Shown: positions 8,012 through 15,546, numbered from the stretch's first letter. The stretch: DNA of 36,241 nt from Gammaproteobacteria bacterium (GCA_026989015.1 JALSKD010000198.1:1-36241); one strand, 5' to 3'. Translations and numbers: made by a program. Notes: generated by a model not told the origin, from the sequence alone.

Positions 8012-9286
8012 ATGTCCGAACAGCCGCAATCGCAACGCATACTGGTCGTCGATGACGAGCCGGACATCCGTGACCTTCTGCGCGACATCCTCGAAGACGA
8101 AGGATACCGCGTCGAGGTTGCCGCCAGCGCCGCCGAGGCGCGTGAGCAGCGTCAGCGCTTCCGTCCCGATCTGATCCTGCTCGACATCTGGATGCCCGAG
8201 GTGGACGGCGTGACCCTGCTCAAGGAATGGTCCGAAGCCGGGCAGCTGGATGCGCCGGTGGTGATGATGTCCGGGCACGGCACGGTGGAGACGGCGGTCG
8301 AGGCCACCCGTCACGGCGCGCGCGATTTCGTCGAGAAACCCCTGTCCACCGCCAAGCTGCTGCGTACCGTGCAGTCGGCGCTGGCCGATGCGGCTCCGTC
8401 GGCCGAGGGCCCGTCGCCACAGGCACTGGAGATGCCGGTAGGGCATTCCCGGCGCATGCGCGAACTGCGCGATCAGGTGCGCGCCCGGGCCCAGATGCAG
8501 AAGCCGCTGCTGCTGGTCGCCGAGCCCGGACCCGAAGCCCGCATCTGGGGCAACTATTATTTCTCCGAATGGGCGCACCCGGTTCGTCCGGATGTGCTCA
8601 ATGGGGGATTGCCCGAAAGCGGCAAGGCCCTGTTCGTTCCCGAAGTGGGTGAACTCGGCATGGAGCAACAGTGGTCGCTGCTCGAATACCTGCAACAGGC
8701 CGAGGCCGGTGTGCCCGCCCCTCTGGTGGTCGTCAGCGGTGTCGATGCCGAGGCACTGCACGGGAACAGCGGTCTGTTGCCGGAACTGGCCGAGCGCTTC
8801 CGCGATGCGCTCAGGCTGCCGACACTGCAGCAGCGCAGCGAAGACATTCCGGAGCTGCTGGAGTACTACGCCACCTTCTTCAGCGACCACGACCAGTTGC
8901 CCTACCGGCACTTCGGCGTGGCGGCGCAGAACCGGCTGCGTAACCGCCCCTGGCCGGGCGGACTGGACGAGCTCAAGCTGCTGGTGCGCCGCGTGCTTGC
9001 GGCCGGCGGCGGTGATACCATCGAGCCAGCCGACCTCGACCGTCTGGAGCCGGTGCAGACCGACTCGCCGCGCCCGCCAGCGGCGCCAGCGGAGCAGGTA
9101 TTGCGGCTGAACATCGATCTCGACTGGGACCTGCGCCAGGCCCGTGAGCATTTCGAGCGGGAATACCTGCGTCGTCAGCTCGAGCTGTGCCGCAACAATG
9201 TCTCCGAGCTGGCGCGCAAGGTCGGCCAGGAGCGCACCAACCTCTATCGCAAACTCAAGGCCCTGGGCCTGCATACCCGGAAATAG
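8012..9286 (+). CDS. ntrX: NtrX-like response regulator with degenerate AAA+ domain
   Basis: A 424-residue partner of the NtrY-like kinase, seven bases downstream of it. The receiver domain is intact (LVVDDEPDIRD, phospho-acceptor Asp58 in LLDIWMPEVDG, MMSGHGTVETA, FVEKPLS). The C-terminus carries a Fis-type helix-turn-helix (NNVSELARKVGQERTNLYRKL). The central domain still aligns in outline with sigma-54 activators but has lost the key motifs. The Walker A position reads LLLVAEPGPEARIW, no GAFTGA loop is visible, and the Walker B position reads ALFVPEVGEL instead of a TLFLDEIGE-like motif. It is therefore unlikely to hydrolyse ATP or remodel sigma-54 polymerase, and more likely acts as a plain DNA-binding activator or repressor. 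The symbol rests on pairing and homology, not on function. Confidence 0.88.
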   Translation: MSEQPQSQRILVVDDEPDIRDLLRDILEDEGYRVEVAASAAEAREQRQRFRPDLILLDIWMPEVDGVTLLKEWSEAGQLDAPVVMMSGHGTVETAVEATRHGARDFVEKPLSTAKLLRTVQSALADAAPSAEGPSPQALEMPVGHSRRMRELRDQVRARAQMQKPLLLVAEPGPEARIWGNYYFSEWAHPVRPDVLNGGLPESGKALFVPEVGELGMEQQWSLLEYLQQAEAGVPAPLVVVSGVDAEALHGNSGLLPELAERFRDALRLPTLQQRSEDIPELLEYYATFFSDHDQLPYRHFGVAAQNRLRNRPWPGGLDELKLLVRRVLAAGGGDTIEPADLDRLEPVQTDSPRPPAAPAEQVLRLNIDLDWDLRQAREHFEREYLRRQLELCRNNVSELARKVGQERTNLYRKLKALGLHTRK

Positions 9287-9290
9287 CCTC

Positions 9291-10670
9291 ATGAACATCA
9301 TCATACTTGGCGCCGGCCAGGTCGGATCATCGGTGGCCAGGGAGCTGGCACGCGATGATTTCAACGAGATCACCGTGGTCGATGTCAGCCAGCCAGTGCT
9401 CGATGAGTTGCAGGAGCGCATGGACATACGCACCGTCCGTGGCAACGGTTCCTACCCCAGTGTGCTGGAGCAGGCGGGTATCGACGACGCGGACCTGCTG
9501 ATCGCCCTGACCAACAGTGATGAAATCAACATGGTGGCCTGCCAGGTCGCCTGGACCCTGTTCAACACCCCGCTGCGGGTGGCGCGGATCCGCAGCCAGG
9601 ACTACATGCAGCGCCGTGAGCTGTTCCACGAGGAGGACGGCGTGCCGGTATCGGTGACCATCAGCCCGGAAAACCTGGTCACCGAATACATCCATCACCT
9701 GATCGAGCACCCCAGCGCCCTGCAGGTGCTGGATTTTGCCGGAGGGCGCGTGCAACTGGTGGCGGTGCGCGCCTATGCCGACGGTCCGCTGGTGGGGCAC
9801 CCGTTGCGTGACATCCGACGGCACATTCCGGGTATCGATGTACGGGTGGCGGCGATCTTCCGTGGCGGGCAGGCGGTGGCCGCCGAGGCGGACACGGTGA
9901 TCGAGCCGGACGACGAGGTGTTCTTCATTGCCGCGCGCAAGCATATTTCACGCGTCATCGCCGAGCTGCGCCGCCTCGACAAGCCGATCCGCAAGGTCAT
10001 GCTGGCCGGAGGCGGCAGCATCGGCGGTCAGCTGGCGGCACTGCTGGAACGGCGCTACCAGGTGAAGGTCATCGAGATGAGTCCGGAGCGCGCCGATGAG
10101 CTGTCGCGGGAACTGAACAACACCCTGGTACTGCAGGGCGATGCCGCCAATCCGGACCTGCTGGAAGAAGAGAACATCGAGGCGATGGATGTGTTCTGCG
10201 CGCTGACCAATGACGACGAGGCCAATATCCTTTCAGCGATGCTGGCCAAGCGCATGGGGGCGCGCAAGGCGATGTCGCTGATCAACCGCCCGGCCTATGT
10301 GGATCTGGTGGAGAGTGACATGATCGATATCGCGGTATCTCCGCACCAGGTCACCATCGGCGCGATGCTGGCCAACATCCGCCGCGGTGATGTGGTGGCG
10401 GTGCATGCGCTGCGCCGCGGATCGGCCGAGGCCATCGAGGCGGTGGCCCATGGCACGCGCAAGGATTCGAAGGTCGTGGGCCGTCGTCTCGACGAACTCA
10501 AGCTGCCCCGCGGTTCGGTCATCGGGGCCATCGTGCGCGGGGAGCAGGTGCTGATCGCCCACCACGACACGGTGATCGAGCCGGACGACCATGTCATCAT
10601 CTTCCTTACCGACAAGCGGCAGGTCCACGAGGTGGAAAAACTGTTCCAGCCAAAAGCGACCTTCCTCTGA
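9291..10670 (+). CDS. trkA: Trk potassium uptake system NAD-binding regulatory protein TrkA
   Basis: Cytoplasmic regulatory subunit gating the TrkH potassium channel in response to bound nucleotides. The 459-residue protein has the classic duplicated layout. The first RCK/TrkA-N Rossmann domain starts IIILGAGQVGSSVA, with an acidic residue at the end of strand 2 (TVVDVS), followed by a TrkA-C domain (GPLVGHPLRDI, DTVIEPDDEVFFIA). The second Rossmann domain (VMLAGGGSIGGQLA) is followed by a second TrkA-C domain (DTVIEPDDHVIIFL). The ATG is four bases after the ntrX stop, although an in-frame extension reaches back into ntrX. It is probably cotranscribed with ntrYX and trkH. Confidence 0.97.
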   Translation: MNIIILGAGQVGSSVARELARDDFNEITVVDVSQPVLDELQERMDIRTVRGNGSYPSVLEQAGIDDADLLIALTNSDEINMVACQVAWTLFNTPLRVARIRSQDYMQRRELFHEEDGVPVSVTISPENLVTEYIHHLIEHPSALQVLDFAGGRVQLVAVRAYADGPLVGHPLRDIRRHIPGIDVRVAAIFRGGQAVAAEADTVIEPDDEVFFIAARKHISRVIAELRRLDKPIRKVMLAGGGSIGGQLAALLERRYQVKVIEMSPERADELSRELNNTLVLQGDAANPDLLEEENIEAMDVFCALTNDDEANILSAMLAKRMGARKAMSLINRPAYVDLVESDMIDIAVSPHQVTIGAMLANIRRGDVVAVHALRRGSAEAIEAVAHGTRKDSKVVGRRLDELKLPRGSVIGAIVRGEQVLIAHHDTVIEPDDHVIIFLTDKRQVHEVEKLFQPKATFL

Positions 10671-10676
10671 TCGCCC

Positions 10677-12128
10677 ATGCACGGTTTCGCCGTACTGCGC
10701 ATCCTCGGGCTGCTGCTGATGCTGTTCAGCCTGACCATGCTGCCGCCGATCGTCATCGACTGGTGGGAAGGCGAGGACGACGGCCATGCCTTCATCAAGG
10801 CATTGCTGCTGATCCTGTCCCTCGGGTTCCTGCTGTGGCTGCCGTTTCGCCACCATGCCGCCGAATTGAGGCTCCGTGACGGCTTCATGGTGGTGGTGTC
10901 CTTCTGGCTGGGGCTGGGTCTGGCTGGTGGTGTGCCATTGTACCTGTCCGACTCCACCGCGCTGTCTCTGACCGATTCCATCTTTGAATCCATTTCCGGG
11001 CTGACCACCACCGGCGCGACGGTGATCGTCGGCCTCGATGCCCTGCCCAGTTCGATACTTTTCTACCGCCAGCAACTGCAATGGCTGGGGGGCATGGGCA
11101 TCATCGTGCTGGCGGTGGCGATCCTGCCGATGCTGGGCATCGGCGGCATGCAGCTCTACCGCGCCGAGACGCCGGGTCCGGTCAAGGACAACAAGCTGAC
11201 ACCACGCATCACCGAGACGGCCAAGGCGCTGTGGAACATCTATCTGCTCCTCACCGTTGCCTGCGCGCTGGCCTACTGGGCGGCGGGCATGGGGCTGTTC
11301 GATGCCGTCGGGCATGCCTTCTCCACCGTGGCCATCGGCGGCTTTTCCACCCATGACGCCAGCCTGGGCTATTTCGACAACCGTGGCATCGAACTGGTGG
11401 CCATCGTGTTCATGCTGCTTTCGGGAATCAATTTCGCGCTGCACTTCACCGTGTTGCGGCAGAAGCGTCTCACCGCCTATCTGCGCGATGCCGAGTTGCG
11501 TACCTATCTGGGAGTGATGGCGGTGGTGGGGCTGATCACCGTGGCCTACCTGTGGCAGACCCGCACCTTCCACGAGCCGCTGGATGCGCTTATCGAGGGA
11601 CTGTTTCAGGTGGTCTCCATCGGCACCACCACCGGCTTCACCACCCAGGCCTACTACAGCTGGCCCGGCTTTCTGCCGGTGCTGCTGCTGTACCTGAGCT
11701 TCATGGGCGGTTGCGCCGGCTCTACCGGAGGCGGGATCAAGGTGATCCGTATCCTGCTGCTGGTCAAACAGGGCGCTCGGGAGCTGAAGCGGCTGGTGCA
11801 CCCGTCGGGGCGTTTTGCGGTCAAGCTTGGCCGCCAGGCGGTGCCGGACAAGGTGGTAGAGGCGGTATGGGGCTTTTTTGCCGCCTATTTTGCATTGTCG
11901 GCGCTGATGATCCTGCTGCTGATGGCCAGCGGGCTGGATCAGGAGACGGCCTTTTCGGCGGTCGCCGCCTGCCTCAACAACCTGGGTCCGGGGCTCGGGG
12001 ATGTGGGACAGAACTTCGCCGGTATCAATGATTTCGCCAAGTGGGTGCTCAGCCTGGCCATGCTGCTCGGGCGGCTGGAGATCTTCACCCTGCTGGTGCT
12101 GTTCACGCCGACCTTCTGGCGCAAGTGA
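10677..12128 (+). CDS. trkH: Trk potassium uptake transmembrane protein TrkH
   Basis: Membrane subunit of the Trk potassium uptake system. The 483-residue, strongly hydrophobic protein carries the four pore-loop (P-loop) motifs of the SKT superfamily in order: SGLTTTGATV, STVAIGGFST, GTTTGFTT and NNLGPGLGDVG. Each contains the glycine that lines the selectivity filter. GGMGIIVLAVAILPMLGIGG and the STGGGIKVIR loop are also typical of TrkH. It starts six bases after trkA. Its stop codon directly abuts the stop codon of the converging ttcA-like gene, with no terminator between them. Confidence 0.97.
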   Translation: MHGFAVLRILGLLLMLFSLTMLPPIVIDWWEGEDDGHAFIKALLLILSLGFLLWLPFRHHAAELRLRDGFMVVVSFWLGLGLAGGVPLYLSDSTALSLTDSIFESISGLTTTGATVIVGLDALPSSILFYRQQLQWLGGMGIIVLAVAILPMLGIGGMQLYRAETPGPVKDNKLTPRITETAKALWNIYLLLTVACALAYWAAGMGLFDAVGHAFSTVAIGGFSTHDASLGYFDNRGIELVAIVFMLLSGINFALHFTVLRQKRLTAYLRDAELRTYLGVMAVVGLITVAYLWQTRTFHEPLDALIEGLFQVVSIGTTTGFTTQAYYSWPGFLPVLLLYLSFMGGCAGSTGGGIKVIRILLLVKQGARELKRLVHPSGRFAVKLGRQAVPDKVVEAVWGFFAAYFALSALMILLLMASGLDQETAFSAVAACLNNLGPGLGDVGQNFAGINDFAKWVLSLAMLLGRLEIFTLLVLFTPTFWRK

Positions 12129-12863
12129 TCAGTCGGCGGGCAGGCCTTCGGACATCAGCGGGCGCAGCGTGGACAGAAGGTTTCTGAACGTGTTGGGGTA
12201 GTCGGCCTCCTGCGCGGCGAGGATCTCCTTCATGCGCTGGCGCTGGGTGGGGGCGGCGAAGCAGGCCGGGCAGTTGTCCTCGATCACCGGCAGGCCGGCG
12301 CTGTCGGCAAAGGCGCGCAACTGCCGTTCGCGGGCATAGACCAGTGGGCGGATCACTCTCAGATCGCCCTCGTCGATGCGGTAATGCGCCTTCATGGTCT
12401 TCAGCCTTCCGCCGTGCAATGCCGACATCAGGAAGCTTTCGGCCAGGTCGTCCAGATGCTGGGCCAGCGCCAGTACGCCATAGCCTCCGGCGCGGGCGGT
12501 CTTGTACATCAGCCCGCGGCGCATGCGCGAGCAGAAGGCGCAGAAGGAGTCCTTGCCCATGTGGCGCTCGGCCAGCTCCACGACCGGCTCGCTGACGAAA
12601 TGGTAATCGATGCCCAGTGATTTCATGTAGGGGATCAGCGGGGAGGGGTCGAAATCCTCGCTCTGCGGATCGATGGTCACAGCACCCAGTTCGAAGCGGA
12701 TCGGTGCATGCCGACGGAAATGTGCCAACAGGTGCAGCAGCGAGAGGGAGTCCTTGCCTCCGGAAAGGCCGAGCAGGATGCGGTCGCCGTCACGGATCAT
12801 TGAAAAGTCGGCGATCGCGCGGCCGACCGGACGCAGCAGTTTTTTCGGGGGCTGGGCGAACAT
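12129..12863 (-). CDS. ttcA: TtcA-family tRNA 2-thiocytidine biosynthesis protein (short form)
   Basis: A 244-residue PP-loop ATPase. It has the ATP-pyrophosphatase motif LSGGKDSLSLL, a CxxC pair in SFCAFCSRMRRG and a further CxxC in DNCPACFAAPTQRQR, plus IADFSMIRDGDRI near the N-terminus. These match TtcA, which uses an iron-sulfur cluster to thiolate C32 of certain tRNAs. It is shorter than E. coli TtcA (about 311 residues), lacking the C-terminal extension, so it could be a sister subfamily with a different tRNA target. The ATG at 12863 starts MFAQPPKKLLRP; longer in-frame starts would run through the small-RNA terminator upstream. It converges directly on trkH. Confidence 0.85.
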   Translation of the reverse strand: MFAQPPKKLLRPVGRAIADFSMIRDGDRILLGLSGGKDSLSLLHLLAHFRRHAPIRFELGAVTIDPQSEDFDPSPLIPYMKSLGIDYHFVSEPVVELAERHMGKDSFCAFCSRMRRGLMYKTARAGGYGVLALAQHLDDLAESFLMSALHGGRLKTMKAHYRIDEGDLRVIRPLVYARERQLRAFADSAGLPVIEDNCPACFAAPTQRQRMKEILAAQEADYPNTFRNLLSTLRPLMSEGLPAD

Positions 12864-12973
12864 GACCGGGCGATTCCGCAAAAGGCCGATGATAGCAGTT
12901 CGGGGGCCTGTGACGCAGCGGTTGTCTTCCCGGGTGAGGCGGAAGGCGGTCGCCCGGTCGCCGGCGAGCGGGC

Positions 12974-13007
12974 AAAAAAAAGCCTCAATCAAATCCCTGA
13001 TTGAGGC
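12974..13007 (-). terminator. Rho-independent terminator of the small RNA
   Basis: Read on the minus strand, GCCTCAATCA and TGATTGAGGC form a perfect 10-bp stem (13007-12998 with 12991-12982) around a six-base loop, followed by eight T (12981-12974). Its orientation shows that a transcript enters from the right. The only annotated gene on that side, pip, points the other way, so a separate minus-strand transcript is needed. Confidence 0.9.
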
Positions 13008-13121
13008 CGTTAGAGCCGTCCTGGCATGTGATTGACTTGAATATACATCCCTGAGATAGTGCCTTCCTGAACAAGCCGCCTTGCTTGAGCCATCCTTCCC
13101 TGTTCCGGCGCGTCCCTGTTG
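12974..13121 (-). ncRNA. Candidate Csr/Rsm-type regulatory small RNA (CsrB/RsmY/RsmZ-like)
   Basis: No protein gene fits here. The minus-strand transcript would run from about 13121 to the T-tract at 12974, about 148 nt. It contains eight GGA motifs, seen on the plus strand as TCC at 12994, 13019, 13048, 13065, 13093, 13097, 13104 and 13113. Most sit in CAGGGA, CAGGAA or AACAGGGA contexts, close to the CsrA/RsmA consensus. It ends in a perfect 10-bp terminator hairpin whose loop exposes GGGA. A -10 box lies just upstream, and a GacA-like palindrome lies about 90 bases upstream. CsrB-family RNAs sequester the translational regulator CsrA and are driven by GacA/UvrY/LetA. The exact 5' end is a guess. 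No known csrB/rsmZ sequence was compared. Confidence 0.8.
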
Positions 13122-13127
13122 CCTGTG

Positions 13128-13133
13128 TATATA
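13128..13133 (-). promoter_or_regulatory. -10 box of the small RNA promoter
   Basis: TATATA on the minus strand, in ACTATATACAC, about seven bases before the presumed first GGA-rich nucleotides. The hexamer 17 bases upstream (ACATCC) is a poor -35, as expected for a promoter that needs an activator. Confidence 0.5.
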
Positions 13134-13202
13134 GTGGCGATTCGGCGTCTGGATGTGTAGTGCAATAGTTGACAGACCATGTAGGAAGGCGGAAGCAGAA
13201 GC

Positions 13203-13220
13203 TGTAGGATTTTTCCTACA
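13203..13220. promoter_or_regulatory. GacA/UvrY-like upstream activating palindrome
   Basis: Perfect inverted repeat TGTAGG-N6-CCTACA with an A/T spacer. It resembles the GacA-family box TGTAAG-N6-CTTACA found upstream of csrB, rsmY and rsmZ. The centre is about 90 bases upstream of the presumed small RNA start. A second half-site, TGTAGGA, lies at 13180-13186. The palindrome also ends 24 bases before the pip ATG on the other strand, so a role at pip cannot be excluded. Confidence 0.7.
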
Positions 13221-13244
13221 TGAACCCGATTCAGGACCTGTTGC

Positions 13245-14189
13245 ATGCTGTTTCCCGCGATCAAGCCGATCCAGACCTTTCATCTCGATGTCTCCGACCG
13301 CCATCGCCTCTATGTGGAGGAGTGCGGCACCCGCAGCGGCGTGCCAGTGGTGTTTCTTCACGGCGGTCCGGGGGGCAGCGCGGAGCCGGCGCACCGGCGC
13401 TATTTCGATCCCGAACGCTACCGCATCATCCTGTTCGATCAGCGCGGCTGCGGCAAGTCCTCGCCCCATGCCAGCCTTGAGGAGAACACCACCCAGGACC
13501 TGATCGAGGACATGGAGAAGATCCGCGAGCACCTGGGCATAGATCGCTGGGTGCTGTTCGGCGGTTCATGGGGTTCAACGCTTGCACTGGCCTATGCCGA
13601 GGCCCATCCGCAGCGTGTGCTCGGGCTGGTACTGCGCGGTATTTTCCTGTGTCGTGAACGGGACATCCGCTGGTTCTACCAGGAAGGGGCTTCGCGACTC
13701 TATCCGGATGCCTGGGCACAGTTCGTGGCACCGATTCCCGAGGACGAGCGGGACGACATGGTCGCCGCCTACCACCGCCGGCTCACCGGCGACAACGAGA
13801 TCGAGCGCATGGCGGCGGCCAAGGCCTGGTCGATCTGGGAAGGCAGTACCGCCACCCTGCGCCCGGATCCGGGCGTGCTTGGCTACTTCGCGCATCCGCA
13901 TACGGCGCTGTCGATCGCGCGCATCGAATGCCATTACTTCTTCAACAAGTGCTTCTTCGAGGAGAACGCGCTGCTGCAGAATCTGGGCCGTATCACCCAT
14001 CTGCCCGCCTATATCGTGCATGGGCGCTACGACGTGATCTGCCCCATCGATCAGGCCTTTGCCCTGCATGAGCAGTGGCCGGGCAGTGAACTGAAGGTCA
14101 TCTCCGATGCCGGACACGCGGTATCGGAGCCGGGCATCAGCCGCGCGCTGGTGGACAGCACCAACGCGATGCTTGATCGCGTCGAATAG
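13245..14189 (+). CDS. pip: Proline iminopeptidase
   Basis: Cytoplasmic alpha/beta-hydrolase (peptidase family S33) that releases N-terminal proline from peptides. The 314-residue protein has the oxyanion motif HGGPGG (39-44), DQRGCGKS (65-72), the nucleophile Ser108 in GGSWGS, and probable acid and base in HGRYDVICP and DAGHAVSEP near the end. Length and motifs match proteobacterial Pip. It starts downstream of the small-RNA regulatory region and is followed after six bases by dtd. No clear promoter of its own is visible. A TTGACA at 13169 has no matching -10. Confidence 0.95.
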   Translation: MLFPAIKPIQTFHLDVSDRHRLYVEECGTRSGVPVVFLHGGPGGSAEPAHRRYFDPERYRIILFDQRGCGKSSPHASLEENTTQDLIEDMEKIREHLGIDRWVLFGGSWGSTLALAYAEAHPQRVLGLVLRGIFLCRERDIRWFYQEGASRLYPDAWAQFVAPIPEDERDDMVAAYHRRLTGDNEIERMAAAKAWSIWEGSTATLRPDPGVLGYFAHPHTALSIARIECHYFFNKCFFEENALLQNLGRITHLPAYIVHGRYDVICPIDQAFALHEQWPGSELKVISDAGHAVSEPGISRALVDSTNAMLDRVE

Positions 14190-14195
14190 TCAGCG

Positions 14196-14642
14196 ATGAT
14201 CCTGTTGTTGCAACGGGTGCGCGCAGCGCGGGTCGAAGTGGATGGAGAGGTCGTTGGCGCCATCGGTCAGGGCCTGCTGGTCTTCGCCGGATTCGAGCCC
14301 GAAGACGACGAGGCCGAATGTACCCGCCAGCTGGAGCGGTTGCTCAACTATCGGGTGTTCGCGGACGATACGGGCCGCATGAACCTCAGTCTGCGGGACA
14401 TCGGAGGCGGTCTGCTGCTGGTGCCCCAGTTCACGCTGGCCGCCGATACCCGAAAGGGCCGCCGGCCCAGTTTTACCTCGGCGGCACCGCCGGAACGGGG
14501 GGAGGCGCTGTTCGAAGCACTTCTGGAACAGGCCGGGGAGCGACACGAGCCTGTGGCCAGCGGGCGGTTTGGCGCCGACATGCAGGTGTTCCTGCAGAAC
14601 GATGGGCCGGTGACCTTCATTCTGCGTTCGAAAGGAGGATGA
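14196..14642 (+). CDS. dtd: D-aminoacyl-tRNA deacylase
   Basis: Hydrolyses D-amino acids wrongly attached to tRNA, such as D-Tyr-tRNA(Tyr). The 148-residue protein starts MILLLQRVRAARVEVDG as in the DTD family. It carries the two active-site segments: QFTLAADTRKGRRPSF near 78-93, and the chiral-proofreading cis-proline motif NDGPVTF near the C-terminus. In the first segment the usual serine before QFTL is a proline (VPQFTL). It lies six bases after pip, and the strong ribosome-binding site of the next gene overlaps its end. Confidence 0.95.
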   Translation: MILLLQRVRAARVEVDGEVVGAIGQGLLVFAGFEPEDDEAECTRQLERLLNYRVFADDTGRMNLSLRDIGGGLLLVPQFTLAADTRKGRRPSFTSAAPPERGEALFEALLEQAGERHEPVASGRFGADMQVFLQNDGPVTFILRSKGG

Positions 14643-14643
14643 A

Positions 14644-15447
14644 ATGAAGACAAGACCGTGGATGCTGGGCTGGCTGTGGCTGTGGCTGTGGCTGTGGCTG
14701 TTGCCTCTGATGGCCTGGGCCGCCGCCGAGCCGGATTATGCGCGCGAACAGCGCCTGCGCGACGAGATCGTCGATGCCATCCTGGACGGCGATCCGGTGG
14801 ACCTTGAGGCCGAAGGCCGTGTCTTTCTCGGTATCTATACAGAGGCTGAAGCCCCGCGCGGCGCGGTGCTGATCCTGCACGGCAGGGGCTATCACCCGGA
14901 TTGGGCGGATGTGGTCAACCCGCTGCGCGTGGGGCTGGCCGAGCAGGGCTGGAACACCCTGTCGATCCAGTTGCCGGTGCTCCACAAGGAGGCCAAGTAT
15001 TACGACTATGTGCCGCTGTTCGAGCACGCGGTGCCGCGCATCCGCGCCGCGCTGGAGTTTCTGCGCGAGCAGGGCAATGAACGCATCGTGCTGATCGCCC
15101 ACTCCTGTGGCGCGCACATGGCGATGCAGTATGTGCGGGAACTGGGCGAGGAGGGTTTCGACGCCTTCGTCGGCATCGGCATGGGGGCTACCGACTACCG
15201 CCAGCCGATGCTGGAGCCCTTTCCGCTGGAACGCATGAAGAAGCCGATCCTCGATCTCTACGGCAGCGACGACTACCCGGCGGTACAGCGGCTGGCGGCG
15301 TTGCGTGTCCAGCAGATGAAGGATTGGGCGCACCCGAACTACAGCCAGCGCAAGCTGCCGGACGCCAACCATTATTTCACCGATCGCGGCGACCTGCTGC
15401 TGGATGCCGTGGGCGGCTGGCTGGACCGGCTCTACCCGGCGCCCTGA
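14644..15447 (+). CDS. DUF3530 family exported alpha/beta hydrolase
   Basis: A 267-residue protein. Residues 1-26 are a signal peptide whose hydrophobic core contains five Trp-Leu pairs, ending AWAAAEP. The body has an alpha/beta-hydrolase layout: LILHGRGYHPDWADV (oxyanion region), IAHSCGAHMA with a probable nucleophile Ser, and DANHYFTDRGD with a probable catalytic His near the end. This matches DUF3530, whose substrate is unknown. The start is fixed by a near-perfect AAGGAGG seven bases before the ATG. It is likely the last gene of a pip-dtd-hydrolase unit. Confidence 0.87.
   Translation: MKTRPWMLGWLWLWLWLWLLPLMAWAAAEPDYAREQRLRDEIVDAILDGDPVDLEAEGRVFLGIYTEAEAPRGAVLILHGRGYHPDWADVVNPLRVGLAEQGWNTLSIQLPVLHKEAKYYDYVPLFEHAVPRIRAALEFLREQGNERIVLIAHSCGAHMAMQYVRELGEEGFDAFVGIGMGATDYRQPMLEPFPLERMKKPILDLYGSDDYPAVQRLAALRVQQMKDWAHPNYSQRKLPDANHYFTDRGDLLLDAVGGWLDRLYPAP
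14671..14700 (+). repeat. Tandem hexamer (TGGCTG)5 inside a signal-peptide coding region
   Basis: Five perfect in-frame copies of TGGCTG encode five Trp-Leu pairs in the hydrophobic core of the DUF3530 signal peptide. Slippage would add or remove two residues without shifting the frame. Confidence 0.95.
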
Positions 15448-15546
15448 GCGGCCGGATGGCGCGGCGGGGCTGTATTTTTGCCCCGTGGGGCATTATCATC
15501 ACCGGCCCTGATTGATCCCGGCCTCACCGCCCACCGGTACCCGTCC

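Noticed and set aside
10233-11801. 522-residue minus-strand open frame opposite trkA and trkH
   Set aside because: Antisense to two certain genes; Gln/His-rich low-complexity translation.
13169-13174. TTGACA as a -35 for a pip promoter
   Set aside because: No acceptable -10 hexamer at 15-19 bases downstream.
13010-13264. 84-residue minus-strand open frame overlapping the small RNA
   Set aside because: It runs through the terminator-bearing RNA and the palindrome, has no ribosome-binding site and no recognisable sequence.
15465-15485. Hairpin CGGGGC / GCCCCG before hisB as a terminator
   Set aside because: The T-run lies in the loop, not after the stem, and no U-tract follows.
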